A DNA stretch of 7,868 nucleotides from an uncultured Duganella sp. (GTDB taxonomy: Bacteria > Pseudomonadota > Gammaproteobacteria > Burkholderiales > Burkholderiaceae). Within the stretch, counting starts at the first letter, position 1, and each line of letters starts with the position of its first letter. The stretch spans positions 1-7,868 of the forward strand of contig CAMLSG010000239.1 of the NCBI GenBank assembly GCA_946482635.1. The letters are read 5' to 3'. Positions 1 to 7,497 of the stretch are shown piece after piece. A model generated the notes under the pieces. The model saw only the letters and a program-made list of their open reading frames with translations. It did not search any database and was not told where the DNA came from. Made by a program: the position numbers and the translations under genes.

Positions 1-570
1 GCGCTGACCTATTGCGTGATCGTGGGCACTTCCAACGCGGTGAACTTCACCGACGGCCTGGATGGCCTGGCCATCATGCCGACCGTGATGGTGGGTTCGG
101 CACTGGGCCTGTTCGCCTACCTGACCGGTTCCGCAACCTATTCGAAGTACCTGTTCATCCCGCACATCCCTGGTGCGGGTGAGCTGATCATCTTCTGCGG
201 TGCGATGGCGGGCGCGGGCCTGGCCTTCCTGTGGTACAACGCGCACCCTGCACAAGTGTTCATGGGCGACGTCGGCGCACTGGCGCTGGGCGGCGCTCTC
301 GGCACCATCGCCGTCATCGTGCGCCAGGAAATCGTCCTGTTCATCATGGGCGGCATCTTTGTTGCGGAGACGGTCTCGGTGATCATCCAGGTGGGCTGGT
401 TCAAGTACACCAAGAAGCGCTACGGCACCGGCCGCCGCGTCTTCCTGATGGCGCCACTGCACCACCACTTTGAACAGAAGGGTTGGAAAGAGACCCAGGT
501 TGTCGTGCGCTTCTGGATTATCACGATGATGCTGGTCCTGGTTGGCCTGTCTACTCTGAAGCTGCGCTGA
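1..570 (+). CDS. mraY: Phospho-N-acetylmuramoyl-pentapeptide-transferase MraY, C-terminal half (5' end outside window)
   Basis: MraY is an integral inner-membrane enzyme that transfers phospho-MurNAc-pentapeptide from UDP to undecaprenyl phosphate, giving lipid I. The fragment carries 189 codons plus a TGA stop, roughly half of a family protein of about 360-390 residues; the frame is open from base 1, so the gene begins upstream. Family motifs are intact: [10 protein letters not shown] (fragment codons 15-24) with the conserved aspartates at bases 52-54 and 61-63, FMGDVG with the catalytic-site aspartate at 268-270, and [13 protein letters not shown] with the histidine triplet at 460-468. Hydrophobic stretches near codons 25-44, 61-79, 92-108, 111-133 and 167-186 fit the last membrane helices. 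The C-terminus (STLKLR) closely resembles that of E. coli MraY. The stop codon shares its last base with the murD start. Identification is secure; only the missing 5' part is unknown. Confidence 0.98.
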   Translation, partial: ALTYCVIVGTSNAVNFTDGLDGLAIMPTVMVGSALGLFAYLTGSATYSKYLFIPHIPGAGELIIFCGAMAGAGLAFLWYNAHPAQVFMGDVGALALGGALGTIAVIVRQEIVLFIMGGIFVAETVSVIIQVGWFKYTKKRYGTGRRVFLMAPLHHHFEQKGWKETQVVVRFWIITMMLVLVGLSTLKLR

Positions 571-572
571 TG
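568..572 (+). promoter_or_regulatory. mraY/murD stop-start overlap (TGATG)
   Basis: The TGA of mraY (568-570) and the ATG of murD (570-572) share one A. With only a weak GAAG upstream, this arrangement suggests that ribosomes ending mraY reinitiate on murD. The overlap is seen directly; coupling is inferred. Confidence 0.75.
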
Positions 573-2075
573 ATCTATAACGGCAAAATTGCACTGGTAC
601 TGGGGCTCGGCGAGTCGGGCCTGGCGATGGCGCATTGGCTGGCGCGCTGCGGCGCGCTGCTGCGCGTTGCCGACACGCGCCCGGTGCCTGACCGCCTGCC
701 GCTGCTGCGCGAGCAGTTGCCGGGCACGCAGTTCATTTCCGGCCCGTTCAACGCGGCGCTGCTGGATGGCGTGGACTTCGTCTGCGCCAGCCCGGGCCTG
801 GGCCCGAACAAGGAACTGGCCGAGATCATGCCGGCTGCTGCGGAGAAGGGCATTCCCGTCTGGGGCGAGATCGAATTGTTCGCCCAGGCGCTGAAATGGC
901 TGAAGGATGACCGCGCCTATGCGCCGAAGGTGATCGCCATCACCGGCACCAACGGCAAGACCACCGTCACCAGCCTGACCGGCCAGTTGTGCGAACGCGC
1001 CGGCCTGTCGGTGCGCGTGGCAGGCAATATCAGCCCGGCCGCGCTGGACGTGCTGCGCGAGGTGATGGAAAACGAAACCCTGCCGCAAGCCTGGGTGCTC
1101 GAGCTGTCCAGCTTCCAGCTGCATACGACCTATAGTCTGAATGCCGATGCAGCCACCGTGCTGAACGTGACCCAGGATCACCTGGACTGGCACGGCAGCA
1201 TGCAGGCCTACGCCGACGACAAGAAGCGCATCTTCGGCGACGACACCGTGCGCGTGCTGAACCGCGACGACAAGTGGACCATGGCCATGGCCAACCCGAT
1301 CGGCGAAAACCTCACCTTCGGCACGGATGCGCCGGAACTGGCGCACAGCTTCGGCCTGGTCAACGAGCGTGGCGTGTACTGGCTGGCTACTGCCGAACCG
1401 ACCGACGACGTCGAGCCGCCGAAGCGCCGCAAGAAAAACGATCCGCCGCCTCCGCCGGTGGAGTGCTACACCAAGAAGCTGATGCCGGCCGATGCGCTGC
1501 AGATCCGCGGCACGCACAATGCCTCCAATGCGCTGGCAGCGCTGGCCCTGTGCCGCGCCATCGGCCTGCCGTTCGCGCCGCTGCTGCACGGCCTGCGCGA
1601 CTACAAAGGCCAGCCGCACCGCGTGGAGCTGGTGGCATCGATCAATGGCGTCGACTATTACGACGATTCCAAGGGCACCAACGTGGGCGCGACTGTCGCC
1701 GCGCTGGTCGGCCTGGGCCAATCGTTTGCCGGCGGCGAGCAAAAACTGGTGGTGATCGCCGGCGGCGACGGCAAAGGCCAGGAATTCGATCCGCTGGCCG
1801 ACCCGGTGCGCCGTTTCGTGCGCGCCGTGGTCCTGATCGGCCGCGATGCGCCGGCCATTCGCGCGGCGCTCGAGCCGACCGGCGTGAAAATGGAAGATTT
1901 CGCCACGCTGGAAGAAGCAACCAAGCGTGCGGCCGCGCTGGCTCATGCCGGCGATGCCGTGCTGCTGTCGCCGGCCTGCGCCAGCCTGGACATGTTCAAG
2001 AACTATGCGCACCGCGCGCAGGTGTTCATCGACACCGTGCGCGAGATCGCACTTGATGCGGGGCAGGAGATCTGA
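570..2075 (+). CDS. murD: UDP-N-acetylmuramoyl-L-alanine--D-glutamate ligase MurD
   Basis: MurD is a cytoplasmic ATP-dependent Mur ligase that adds D-glutamate to UDP-MurNAc-L-Ala. The 501-residue product is longer than E. coli MurD (about 440). Domain 1 begins with a nucleotide-fold loop GLGESG and binds the UDP part. The central ATPase domain has the P-loop GTNGKTT at residues 126-132, ELSSFQL at 178-184, and K218 in DDKKRIF, aligned by eye with the carbamylated lysine of E. coli MurD. The C-terminal domain carries DDSKGTN (365-371), GGDGKG, and the late [13 protein letters not shown] motif. An insertion at about residues 279-300 is rich in Lys/Arg and then has five prolines in a row; it accounts for part of the extra length. 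The ATG at 570 is chosen because it overlaps the mraY stop by one base (TGATG) and starts the protein just before the first beta strand; the frame stays open upstream, but only within mraY. The Shine-Dalgarno is weak (GAAG at 558-561), so coupling to mraY translation is likely. Confidence 0.97.
   Translation: MIYNGKIALVLGLGESGLAMAHWLARCGALLRVADTRPVPDRLPLLREQLPGTQFISGPFNAALLDGVDFVCASPGLGPNKELAEIMPAAAEKGIPVWGEIELFAQALKWLKDDRAYAPKVIAITGTNGKTTVTSLTGQLCERAGLSVRVAGNISPAALDVLREVMENETLPQAWVLELSSFQLHTTYSLNADAATVLNVTQDHLDWHGSMQAYADDKKRIFGDDTVRVLNRDDKWTMAMANPIGENLTFGTDAPELAHSFGLVNERGVYWLATAEPTDDVEPPKRRKKNDPPPPPVECYTKKLMPADALQIRGTHNASNALAALALCRAIGLPFAPLLHGLRDYKGQPHRVELVASINGVDYYDDSKGTNVGATVAALVGLGQSFAGGEQKLVVIAGGDGKGQEFDPLADPVRRFVRAVVLIGRDAPAIRAALEPTGVKMEDFATLEEATKRAAALAHAGDAVLLSPACASLDMFKNYAHRAQVFIDTVREIALDAGQEI
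1401..1469 (+). other. Basic, proline-rich insertion within MurD (residues about 278-300)
   Basis: This in-frame segment encodes a short acidic run, then KRRKKND (residues 285-291) and PPPPP (292-296), before a conserved-looking stretch resumes at [18 protein letters not shown] and the family motif [11 protein letters not shown]. By memory, E. coli MurD has only a short strand and loop here, so this looks like a surface-exposed, probably disordered insertion in the central domain. The frame stays intact and the flanking motifs are normal, so it is not a frameshift artefact. I recall similar insertions in other Burkholderiales MurD proteins but could not check this. Confidence 0.7.
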
Positions 2076-2077
2076 TG
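2065..2077 (+). promoter_or_regulatory. ftsW ribosome binding site and murD/ftsW TGATG overlap
   Basis: AGGAG lies at 2065-2069, five bases before the ATG at 2075, inside the last codons of murD. The murD TGA (2073-2075) shares its A with the ftsW ATG. This well-placed site decides the ftsW start over the later in-frame ATG pair at 2153-2158, which lacks a comparable site. Confidence 0.85.
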
Positions 2078-3286
2078 GCAATCCAGCTTCCATTCCGCTT
2101 CGGTGGCGCCGAGTCCCCAGCTCCGCTGGATGGACGCGCGCGCCACTCGAAGATGATGGAATACGACCAGCCGCTGGTGTGGTCGGTGCTGCTGCTCATG
2201 CTGTTCGGCATGGTGATGGTATATTCGGCCTCGATTGCGCTGCCGGATTCGCCCAAGTTTGCCGCCTACAAGAACCACTACTTCGTGCAGCGCCAGGCAG
2301 TCTTCATTGCCATCGCCATCGTGGCCGCGGCCGTGTCGTTCCGCGTGCGCGTGGAAGTCTGGCAGAAGGCGGCGCCGTACCTGTTCATCGGCACCCTGGT
2401 GGCGCTGGTCCTGGTCCTGATTCCCGGGCTGGGCGTGAACGTGAACGGCGGCCGCCGCTGGCTGTCGCTGAAGGTATTCCAGTTCCAGCCGTCGGAGCTG
2501 ATGAAGCTTTTCATCGTGCTGTACGCGGCCGACTATACCGTGCGCAAGCAGGAATTCATGCACCGCCTGTCCAAGGGCTTCGCGCCGATGGCGCTGGCGG
2601 TAGCCTTCGTCGGCTTGTTGCTGCTGCTGGAGCCCGACCTGGGCGCCTTTGGTGTGATCGTCTGCATTGCGATGGGCATCCTGTTCCTGGGCGGCGTCAA
2701 CGCGGTCTGGTTCGGCGGCATCGCCGGCATGCTGGTGACGATTTTCGTGGCAATCATCTGGCTGTCGCCATTCCGCCGCGCGCGCCTGTTCGCCTATCTC
2801 AACCCTTGGGAAGAGGAGAACGCCCTGAACAAGTCCTACCAGCTGACCCACTCGCTGATTGCCTTCGGCCGCGGCGAGATCGGCGGCGTGGGCCTGGGCG
2901 CCAGCGTGGAAAAACTGCACTACCTGCCGGAAGCGCATACTGACTTCCTGCTGGCCGTGATCGGGGAAGAGCTGGGCATGATCGGCGTGCTGGTCACCAT
3001 CGGCATGTTCTACTGGATCGTCAAGCGTGCCTTCGACATCGGCCGCCAGGCTATTGCCATGGACCAGACCTTCGCCGGACTGGCCGCCAAGGGCATCGGC
3101 ATCTGGATTGGCGTACAGACATTTATCAATATGGGCGTGAACCTCGGCTTGCTGCCAACCAAAGGCCTGACCCTGCCGCTCATGAGCTACGGTGGCACCG
3201 GCATTATCATCAATTGCGTTGGCCTGGCGATCCTGCTGCGCATCGACTTCGAGAACCGCCAGATGATGCGGGGAGGGCGCGTATGA
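2075..3286 (+). CDS. ftsW: Septal peptidoglycan glycosyltransferase FtsW (SEDS family)
   Basis: FtsW is a polytopic inner-membrane SEDS protein that polymerises lipid II at the division septum together with the transpeptidase FtsI. The 403-residue product is close to E. coli FtsW (414). About 33 polar residues precede the first membrane helix (from about [11 protein letters not shown]), followed by alternating hydrophobic segments matching the usual ten. SEDS motifs are present: [24 protein letters not shown] (E186, D188), LNPW, and the periplasmic-loop [16 protein letters not shown] with D290, which aligns by eye with the essential SEDS aspartate. Near the C-terminus is [14 protein letters not shown], followed here by TG where E. 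coli has SS. It is FtsW rather than RodA because of its place between murD and murG and the PTKGLTLPL sequence. The TGATG overlap with murD and the AGGAG site set the start. Its stop overlaps the murG start by four bases. Confidence 0.97.
   Translation: MAIQLPFRFGGAESPAPLDGRARHSKMMEYDQPLVWSVLLLMLFGMVMVYSASIALPDSPKFAAYKNHYFVQRQAVFIAIAIVAAAVSFRVRVEVWQKAAPYLFIGTLVALVLVLIPGLGVNVNGGRRWLSLKVFQFQPSELMKLFIVLYAADYTVRKQEFMHRLSKGFAPMALAVAFVGLLLLLEPDLGAFGVIVCIAMGILFLGGVNAVWFGGIAGMLVTIFVAIIWLSPFRRARLFAYLNPWEEENALNKSYQLTHSLIAFGRGEIGGVGLGASVEKLHYLPEAHTDFLLAVIGEELGMIGVLVTIGMFYWIVKRAFDIGRQAIAMDQTFAGLAAKGIGIWIGVQTFINMGVNLGLLPTKGLTLPLMSYGGTGIIINCVGLAILLRIDFENRQMMRGGRV
3272..3286 (+). promoter_or_regulatory. murG ribosome binding site and ftsW/murG ATGA overlap
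   Basis: GGAGG at 3272-3276 sits six bases before the murG ATG at 3283, within the last codons of ftsW. The ftsW TGA (3284-3286) is nested in the murG start as ATGA. This strong site selects the start at 3283 although the murG frame is open a little further upstream. Confidence 0.87.
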
Positions 3287-4353
3287 CAAAGCGCCTGATG
3301 ATCATGGCAGCCGGCACCGGCGGCCACATTTTCCCCGGCCTGGCGATTGCCCAGGCCATGCGCGCCCGTGGCTGGGAAGTTTCCTGGCTCGGCACCTCGC
3401 ATGGCATGGAAACGGAGCTGGTGCCGAAGCACGGCGTGGAAATGGACGTGGTTCACTTCAGCGGCATGCGCGGCAAGGGCCTGGCGCACACCATCGGCGG
3501 CGCGTTCAAGATGCTTGGCGCGTTCGTGGATTGCTTCCGCTTCATCGGCAAGCGCAAACCGGATGTGGTGCTGGGCATGGGCGGCTATGTGTGCGTGCCG
3601 GGCGGTGTGATGGCCAAGCTGCGCGGCGTGCCCCTGGCACTGGTGAATGCCGATGCCGGCTTGCTGCTGTCGAACAAGACCCTGGCGCCGATGGCGAAAA
3701 AGGTCTTCTTCGGCTTCACGGCCGATTTCGGCGCGGTAGCGGGCAAGGCTGTCGTTACCGGCAATCCGGTACGCAAGGAAATCCTGGCGCTGCCGGCACC
3801 GGAACAGCGCTTCGCTGGCCGCGACGGCGTGCTGCGCATCCTTGTGGTGGGCGGCAGCCTGGGCGCCAAAGCGCTCAACGATGCGCTGCCGGCGGCACTG
3901 GCGCTGATCGCGCCGGAACAGCGTCCGCTGGTGACCCACCAGTCGGGCAAGAAGAATATCGAAGCCCTGCGCGCGGCTTACGCGCAGGCGCATGTGGAAG
4001 CTAACGTGGTCGATTTCATCGACGACATGGCGGGCGCCTACGCGCAGGCGGACATCGTGATCTGCCGCGCCGGCGCGATCACCGTGTCGGAGCTGACGGC
4101 AGCCGGCGTTGCCAGCGTGCTGGTTCCCCTGGTGGTCTCGACGACCAGCCACCAGCGCGACAACGCGCAATGGATGGCCAAGCAGGGCGCGTCCATCCAC
4201 ATGCCGCAGACGGAACTGAATCCGGAAAGCCTGGCAGCACTGTTGCAGACCTTGAACCGCAACACCTGCCTGAAGATGGCGGCCGCCGCGCTTGCAGTGG
4301 GCAAGCGCGATGCGAATGACGCCATCGCACAAGAATTGGAAGCACTAGCATGA
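3283..4353 (+). CDS. murG: Undecaprenyldiphospho-muramoylpentapeptide beta-N-acetylglucosaminyltransferase MurG
   Basis: MurG is a peripheral inner-membrane GT-B glycosyltransferase that adds GlcNAc from UDP-GlcNAc to lipid I, giving lipid II. The product has 356 residues, matching E. coli MurG (355). The N-terminal domain starts with the glycine-rich loop [13 protein letters not shown] (GTGGH at 11-15), and [11 protein letters not shown] marks the acceptor side. The C-terminal UDP-GlcNAc domain begins around [13 protein letters not shown], followed by THQSGKKN, the [14 protein letters not shown] stretch, [14 protein letters not shown] with E270, and HQRDNAQ (290-296), where E. coli has a related Q..NA segment. 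All expected motifs are present. It follows ftsW and precedes murC with ATGA overlaps on both sides, so its output is probably tied to its neighbours. Confidence 0.98.
   Translation: MTKRLMIMAAGTGGHIFPGLAIAQAMRARGWEVSWLGTSHGMETELVPKHGVEMDVVHFSGMRGKGLAHTIGGAFKMLGAFVDCFRFIGKRKPDVVLGMGGYVCVPGGVMAKLRGVPLALVNADAGLLLSNKTLAPMAKKVFFGFTADFGAVAGKAVVTGNPVRKEILALPAPEQRFAGRDGVLRILVVGGSLGAKALNDALPAALALIAPEQRPLVTHQSGKKNIEALRAAYAQAHVEANVVDFIDDMAGAYAQADIVICRAGAITVSELTAAGVASVLVPLVVSTTSHQRDNAQWMAKQGASIHMPQTELNPESLAALLQTLNRNTCLKMAAAALAVGKRDANDAIAQELEALA
4338..4353 (+). promoter_or_regulatory. murC ribosome binding site and murG/murC ATGA overlap
   Basis: GGAAG at 4338-4342 lies seven bases before the murC ATG at 4350. 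The murG TGA (4351-4353) is nested in ATGA. The moderate site and four-base overlap suggest translational coupling; the function is inferred. Confidence 0.7.
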
Positions 4354-5738
4354 AACATAAAGTAAAGAACATTCACTTCGTCGGCATCGGCGGCAGCGGC
4401 ATGAGCGGCATCGCCGAAGTGCTGGTGACCCTGGGCTACAACGTCTCCGGCTCGGACCTCGGTTCGAACGCCGTGACCCAGCGCCTGGTCGACATGGGCG
4501 CAACCGTGCACCAGGGCCACGACGCCAGCTATATCGGCAACGCCGACGCGGTCGTCACCTCGACCGCCGTCAAGGAAGACAATCCGGAAGTGGTCGCCGC
4601 GCGCGCCCGCAAGATCCCTATCGTGCCGCGTGCGGTCATGCTCGGTGAACTGATGCGCCTGAAGCGCGGCATCGCCATTGCCGGTACCCACGGCAAGACC
4701 ACCACCACCAGCCTGGTGGCATCGGTGCTGGCCGAGGGCGGCCTGGATCCGACCTTCGTGATCGGCGGCCGCCTGACCGCAGCCGGCGCGAATGCCAAGC
4801 TGGGCTCCGGCGAATACCTGGTGGCCGAAGCGGACGAATCGGACGCCTCGTTCCTGAACCTGACCCCAATGATCGAAGTCATCACCAACATCGACGCCGA
4901 TCATATGGAGACCTACGAGCACGATTTCGAGAAACTGAAGCAAGCCTTCGTGCACTTCACGCATCGCCTGCCGTTCTACGGCCGCGCCATGCTGTGCATC
5001 GATGATCCGCATGTGCGCGCCATCATCCCTCAGGTAACCAAGCCGGTGACGACCTATGGCTTTGCGGAAGACGCCGAAGTGCGCGCGGTCAATGCGCGCG
5101 CCGTCGGCACCCAGATGCATTTCACGGTGCTGCAGGAAGGCTTCCCGGACCTGGACATCGTGCTGAACCAGCCAGGCATGCATAACGTGCAGAACGCCTG
5201 CTCCGCCGTTGCCATTGCGCGCGAAATCGGCGTGCCGGATACGGCAACGCAAGCCGGCCTGGCGGGCTTCGCAGGCGTCGGCCGCCGCTTCACCAAGTAC
5301 GGCGAAGTCGCTATTCCAGCGGGCGGCAGCTTCACCCTGGTGGACGATTTCGGCCACCACCCGATTGAAATGGAAGTCACCACCGCCGCAGCGCGCGCCG
5401 CCTATCCGGGCCGCCGCCTGCTGCTGGCCTTCCAGCCGCACCGTTACAGCCGCACGCGCGACCTGTTCGAGGACTTCGCAAAAGTCCTGAGCACCGTCGA
5501 TGTACTGGTGCTGTCCGATGTTTATGCAGCGGGCGAGGCGCCGATCGTGGCCGCCGACGGCCGTGCGCTGGCGCACGCAATCCGCGCGCGCGGCAAGACT
5601 GAACCGGTATTCGTCGAAAACATCGCCGACATGCCGGAAACGATCATGAATGTGGTGCGCGACGGCGACGTCGTGCTCACGATGGGCGCAGGCTCGATCA
5701 GCGGCGTCCCTGCAAAACTTACGAACTGGAAGGCTTGA
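4350..5738 (+). CDS. murC: UDP-N-acetylmuramate--L-alanine ligase MurC
   Basis: MurC is the first cytoplasmic Mur ligase; it joins L-alanine to UDP-MurNAc using ATP. The product has 462 residues, slightly shorter than E. coli MurC (491). Domain 1 opens with the UDP-binding loop [11 protein letters not shown] (12-22). The central ATPase domain has the P-loop GTHGKTTT starting at G112, with K116, then EADESD (160-165) and [10 protein letters not shown]. The C-terminal domain carries GVGRRF, DDFGHHP (332-338) and QPHRYSRT (362-369), and ends with the GAGSIS segment. GTHGKTT and DDFGHHP separate MurC from MurD, MurE and MurF. The start overlaps murG by four bases, directly before the first beta strand. 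The next gene is a D-Ala-D-Ala ligase; murB, which follows murC in some bacteria, is not here. Confidence 0.98.
   Translation: MKHKVKNIHFVGIGGSGMSGIAEVLVTLGYNVSGSDLGSNAVTQRLVDMGATVHQGHDASYIGNADAVVTSTAVKEDNPEVVAARARKIPIVPRAVMLGELMRLKRGIAIAGTHGKTTTTSLVASVLAEGGLDPTFVIGGRLTAAGANAKLGSGEYLVAEADESDASFLNLTPMIEVITNIDADHMETYEHDFEKLKQAFVHFTHRLPFYGRAMLCIDDPHVRAIIPQVTKPVTTYGFAEDAEVRAVNARAVGTQMHFTVLQEGFPDLDIVLNQPGMHNVQNACSAVAIAREIGVPDTATQAGLAGFAGVGRRFTKYGEVAIPAGGSFTLVDDFGHHPIEMEVTTAAARAAYPGRRLLLAFQPHRYSRTRDLFEDFAKVLSTVDVLVLSDVYAAGEAPIVAADGRALAHAIRARGKTEPVFVENIADMPETIMNVVRDGDVVLTMGAGSISGVPAKLTNWKA
5728..5733 (+). promoter_or_regulatory. Probable ribosome binding site of ddl
   Basis: GGAAGG lies nine bases before the ATG at 5743, inside the last codons of murC. 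Only four bases separate the murC stop from this start. It is a plausible site of moderate strength that supports the ATG at 5743 over the open frame upstream, which lies within murC. Confidence 0.65.
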
Positions 5739-5742
5739 CGCG

Positions 5743-6702
5743 ATGACGAAACTGACTGCACAAGAAGCGCAAGCATTCGGCAAGGTGGGCGTGCTGATGG
5801 GCGGCCTGTCGGCCGAACGCGACGTGTCCATCATGTCCGGCACCGGCGTGCTGGCGGCCCTGCAATCGCAGGGCGTGGACGCCCACGCCTTCGACCCGGG
5901 CCAACGCTCGCTGGCCGAACTGGCCGCCGAAAAATTCGACCGCGTGTTCATCGCTCTGCATGGCCGCTACGGCGAAGACGGCAGTATCCAGGGCGCCCTG
6001 GAACTGCTTGGCATCCCGTACACCGGCTCCGGCGTGATGGCCAGCTCGGTGGGCATGGACAAGATCACCACCAAGATCCTGTGGCTGCGCGAAAACCTGC
6101 CGACCCCTGAATACGCGGTGCTGGGCGCCGATTCCGACCTGGACGGGGAAGCGGCGCGCCTTGGCCTGCCATTGATCATGAAACCGCCACATGAAGGTTC
6201 GACCATCGGCATCACCAAAGTGAGCGACAAGGCCGGCCTGAAAGCCGCCTACGACGCCGCCGCCGCGCTGGACGATTGCGTGCTGGCCGAGGAGTTCGTG
6301 GAAGGCCGCGAGTTCACCGTCGCCGTGCTAGGCACCGGCAAGGATGCGCGCGCGCTGCCGATCGTGGAAATCGTGGCCCCGCAAGGCAACTACGACTACA
6401 ACAACAAGTACTTCACCGACGACACCAAGTATTTCTGCCCGCCGCAGCTGGACCAGGCGATGCAGGACGAGATGCAGCGCCTGGCCGTTGCGGCCTACCG
6501 CGCCGTCGGCTGCGAAGGCTGGGGCCGGGTCGACGTGCTGCTGCGCGCCAAGGACCACAAGCCCTTCCTGCTGGAAGTGAACACCTCGCCGGGCATGACC
6601 AGCCACTCGCTGGTGCCGATGGCTGCCCGCGCGACCGGCGTGAGCTATGAAGAGCTGTGCGTGGAAATCCTGCGCACCGCACGACTGAAACTGAAAAAGT
6701 AA
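5743..6702 (+). CDS. ddlB: D-alanine--D-alanine ligase (DdlB type)
   Basis: This cytoplasmic ATP-grasp enzyme joins two D-alanines to make the dipeptide used by MurF. The product has 319 residues against 306 in E. coli DdlB, with about ten extra residues before the first strand. Visible motifs are GGLSAERDVS with E25, FIALHGRYGEDG, PYTGSGVMASSVGMDK, the EGST loop with S153, the YDYNNKY segment with Y223 (aligned by eye with the active-site Glu15, Ser150 and Tyr216 of E. coli), GWGRVDV with D264, and LLEVNTSPGMTSHSLVP with the metal-binding E278 and N280. A tyrosine in the YDYNNKY region fits D-Ala-D-Ala specificity rather than a VanA-type D-lactate ligase. It sits four bases after murC and fifteen before ftsQ, the usual dcw position. 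The alternative symbol ddl is equally valid. Confidence 0.97.
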   Translation: MTKLTAQEAQAFGKVGVLMGGLSAERDVSIMSGTGVLAALQSQGVDAHAFDPGQRSLAELAAEKFDRVFIALHGRYGEDGSIQGALELLGIPYTGSGVMASSVGMDKITTKILWLRENLPTPEYAVLGADSDLDGEAARLGLPLIMKPPHEGSTIGITKVSDKAGLKAAYDAAAALDDCVLAEEFVEGREFTVAVLGTGKDARALPIVEIVAPQGNYDYNNKYFTDDTKYFCPPQLDQAMQDEMQRLAVAAYRAVGCEGWGRVDVLLRAKDHKPFLLEVNTSPGMTSHSLVPMAARATGVSYEELCVEILRTARLKLKK

Positions 6703-6705
6703 GGA
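6700..6705 (+). promoter_or_regulatory. Possible weak ribosome binding site of ftsQ
   Basis: TAAGGA overlaps the ddl stop codon and lies twelve bases before the ftsQ ATG at 6718, longer than ideal. No other in-frame start codon exists between the ddl TAA and 6718, so the ATG is well determined even though the site is poor. Confidence 0.45.
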
Positions 6706-6717
6706 CCGAAAAGACTT

Positions 6718-7482
6718 ATGTGGCACGACGTCAAAGCCTTGAATGCATCCGCCAGCGGCCTGTTCGCGCTGTCGGTGCTGGCTTGCGCCGTTGCCGGCGT
6801 GTGGTGGGTGGCGAATCGTCCTGTATTCGATTTGCGCGCCATCCGCGTTGAAACCATGGACAAGTCGGAGTTCAAGCATGTGAACCACCTGACGCTGCGC
6901 AACGGAACCCAGGGCCGCCTGGCAGGCAACTTCTTCACCGCCGACCTGGAGCACGTGCGCAAGGTGTTCGAGTCGGTGCCGTGGGTGCGCCGCGCCAGCG
7001 TGCGGCGCGAGTGGCCGAACCAGCTGATCGTCTCGCTGGAAGAGCATGAAGCGCTCGGCACCTGGGGCGAAGACGGAAGGCTGCTGTCGGTGAAAGGCGA
7101 TGTCTTCACCGCCAACCTGGCCGAAGCGGAAGAGGATCACGAGCTGCCGGAGTTTTCCGGCCCGGATGGCAGCGAGAAAGAAGTACTGGCGCGCTACGGC
7201 GAGTTGAAGAACTGGTTTGCGCCGGCCAGCCTGGTGCCGAAGGGCGTAGCCCTGTCGGGACGCTATGCGTGGACGGTGAAGTTGGACAACGGCGCCAGTG
7301 TGGCGCTGGGACGCGAGGCAACGCATGACACCCTGCATCAGCGGGTGCAGCGCCTGGTCGGGATCTGGCCGCAGATTTCCAGCCGCGTGCCGAATATTGA
7401 AACGATTGACATGCGCTACCAGAACGGCCTGGCTTTGAGCGCAGCGGGATTGAAGATCCCGTCAGAAACGAAGAAACGTTGA
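6718..7482 (+). CDS. ftsQ: Cell division protein FtsQ
   Basis: FtsQ is a bitopic inner-membrane scaffold that, with FtsB and FtsL, links the early divisome to FtsW/FtsI. The 254-residue product has a very short cytoplasmic tail (about 11 residues; E. coli has about 25), one membrane helix at about 12-33 (GLFALSVLACAVAGVWWV), then a periplasmic POTRA domain from about FDLRAIRVE through VPWVRRASVRREWPNQLIVSLEEHEALGTW, and the beta domain with LPEFSGPDGSEKEVLARYGEL and ETIDMRYQNG. Y234 aligns by eye with E. coli Y248, a residue reported at the FtsB interface. The C-terminus ends soon after in a short basic tail (SETKKR). It lies fifteen bases after ddl and fifteen before ftsA, all in one reading frame. 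Overall sequence is divergent, as usual for FtsQ, but topology, motifs and position agree. Confidence 0.96.
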   Translation: MWHDVKALNASASGLFALSVLACAVAGVWWVANRPVFDLRAIRVETMDKSEFKHVNHLTLRNGTQGRLAGNFFTADLEHVRKVFESVPWVRRASVRREWPNQLIVSLEEHEALGTWGEDGRLLSVKGDVFTANLAEAEEDHELPEFSGPDGSEKEVLARYGELKNWFAPASLVPKGVALSGRYAWTVKLDNGASVALGREATHDTLHQRVQRLVGIWPQISSRVPNIETIDMRYQNGLALSAAGLKIPSETKKR

Positions 7483-7486
7483 AAGC

Positions 7487-7490
7487 AGGG
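7487..7490 (+). promoter_or_regulatory. Probable ribosome binding site of ftsA
   Basis: AGGG lies seven bases before the ATG at 7498, in the fifteen-base gap after the ftsQ stop. It is modest but well spaced, and the ATG directly precedes the start expected for FtsA. Confidence 0.6.
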
Positions 7491-7497
7491 CATAGAG

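Noticed and set aside
420..2093. A 557-codon open frame on the minus strand opposite murD
   Set aside because: Same reason: antisense shadow of a GC-rich gene with low-complexity composition and no domain pattern.
3979..4050. Twelve-base repeat TACGCGCAGGCG at 3979-3990 and 4039-4050 in murG
   Set aside because: Both copies encode YAQA in segments that are normal parts of the MurG fold; E. coli MurG has similar AYAEA and AYAWA pieces, so this is coincidental codon use.
2003..4332. Minus-strand open frames of 428 and 381 codons opposite ftsW and murG
   Set aside because: They follow the limits of the sense genes, have the same His/Gln/Arg-rich composition, and no recognisable motifs.
5739..5742. 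Absence of murB between murC and ddl as a possible deletion
   Set aside because: murB is elsewhere in the chromosome in E. coli and many other proteobacteria; the murC-ddl junction is clean and shows no remnant.
5735..5763. TTGACG at the murC stop as a possible -35 box of a ddl or ftsQA promoter
   Set aside because: At 17 bases spacing the -10 position reads GCACAA, which does not resemble TATAAT, so there is no support for a promoter.
4038..5951. A 637-codon open frame on the minus strand covering all of murC, longer than any plus-strand gene here
   Set aside because: It lies wholly opposite murC and parts of murG and ddl, is rich in His, Gln, Arg and Ala as expected from the complement of GC-rich codons, and shows no recognisable domain. 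The plus-strand genes have unmistakable family motifs.
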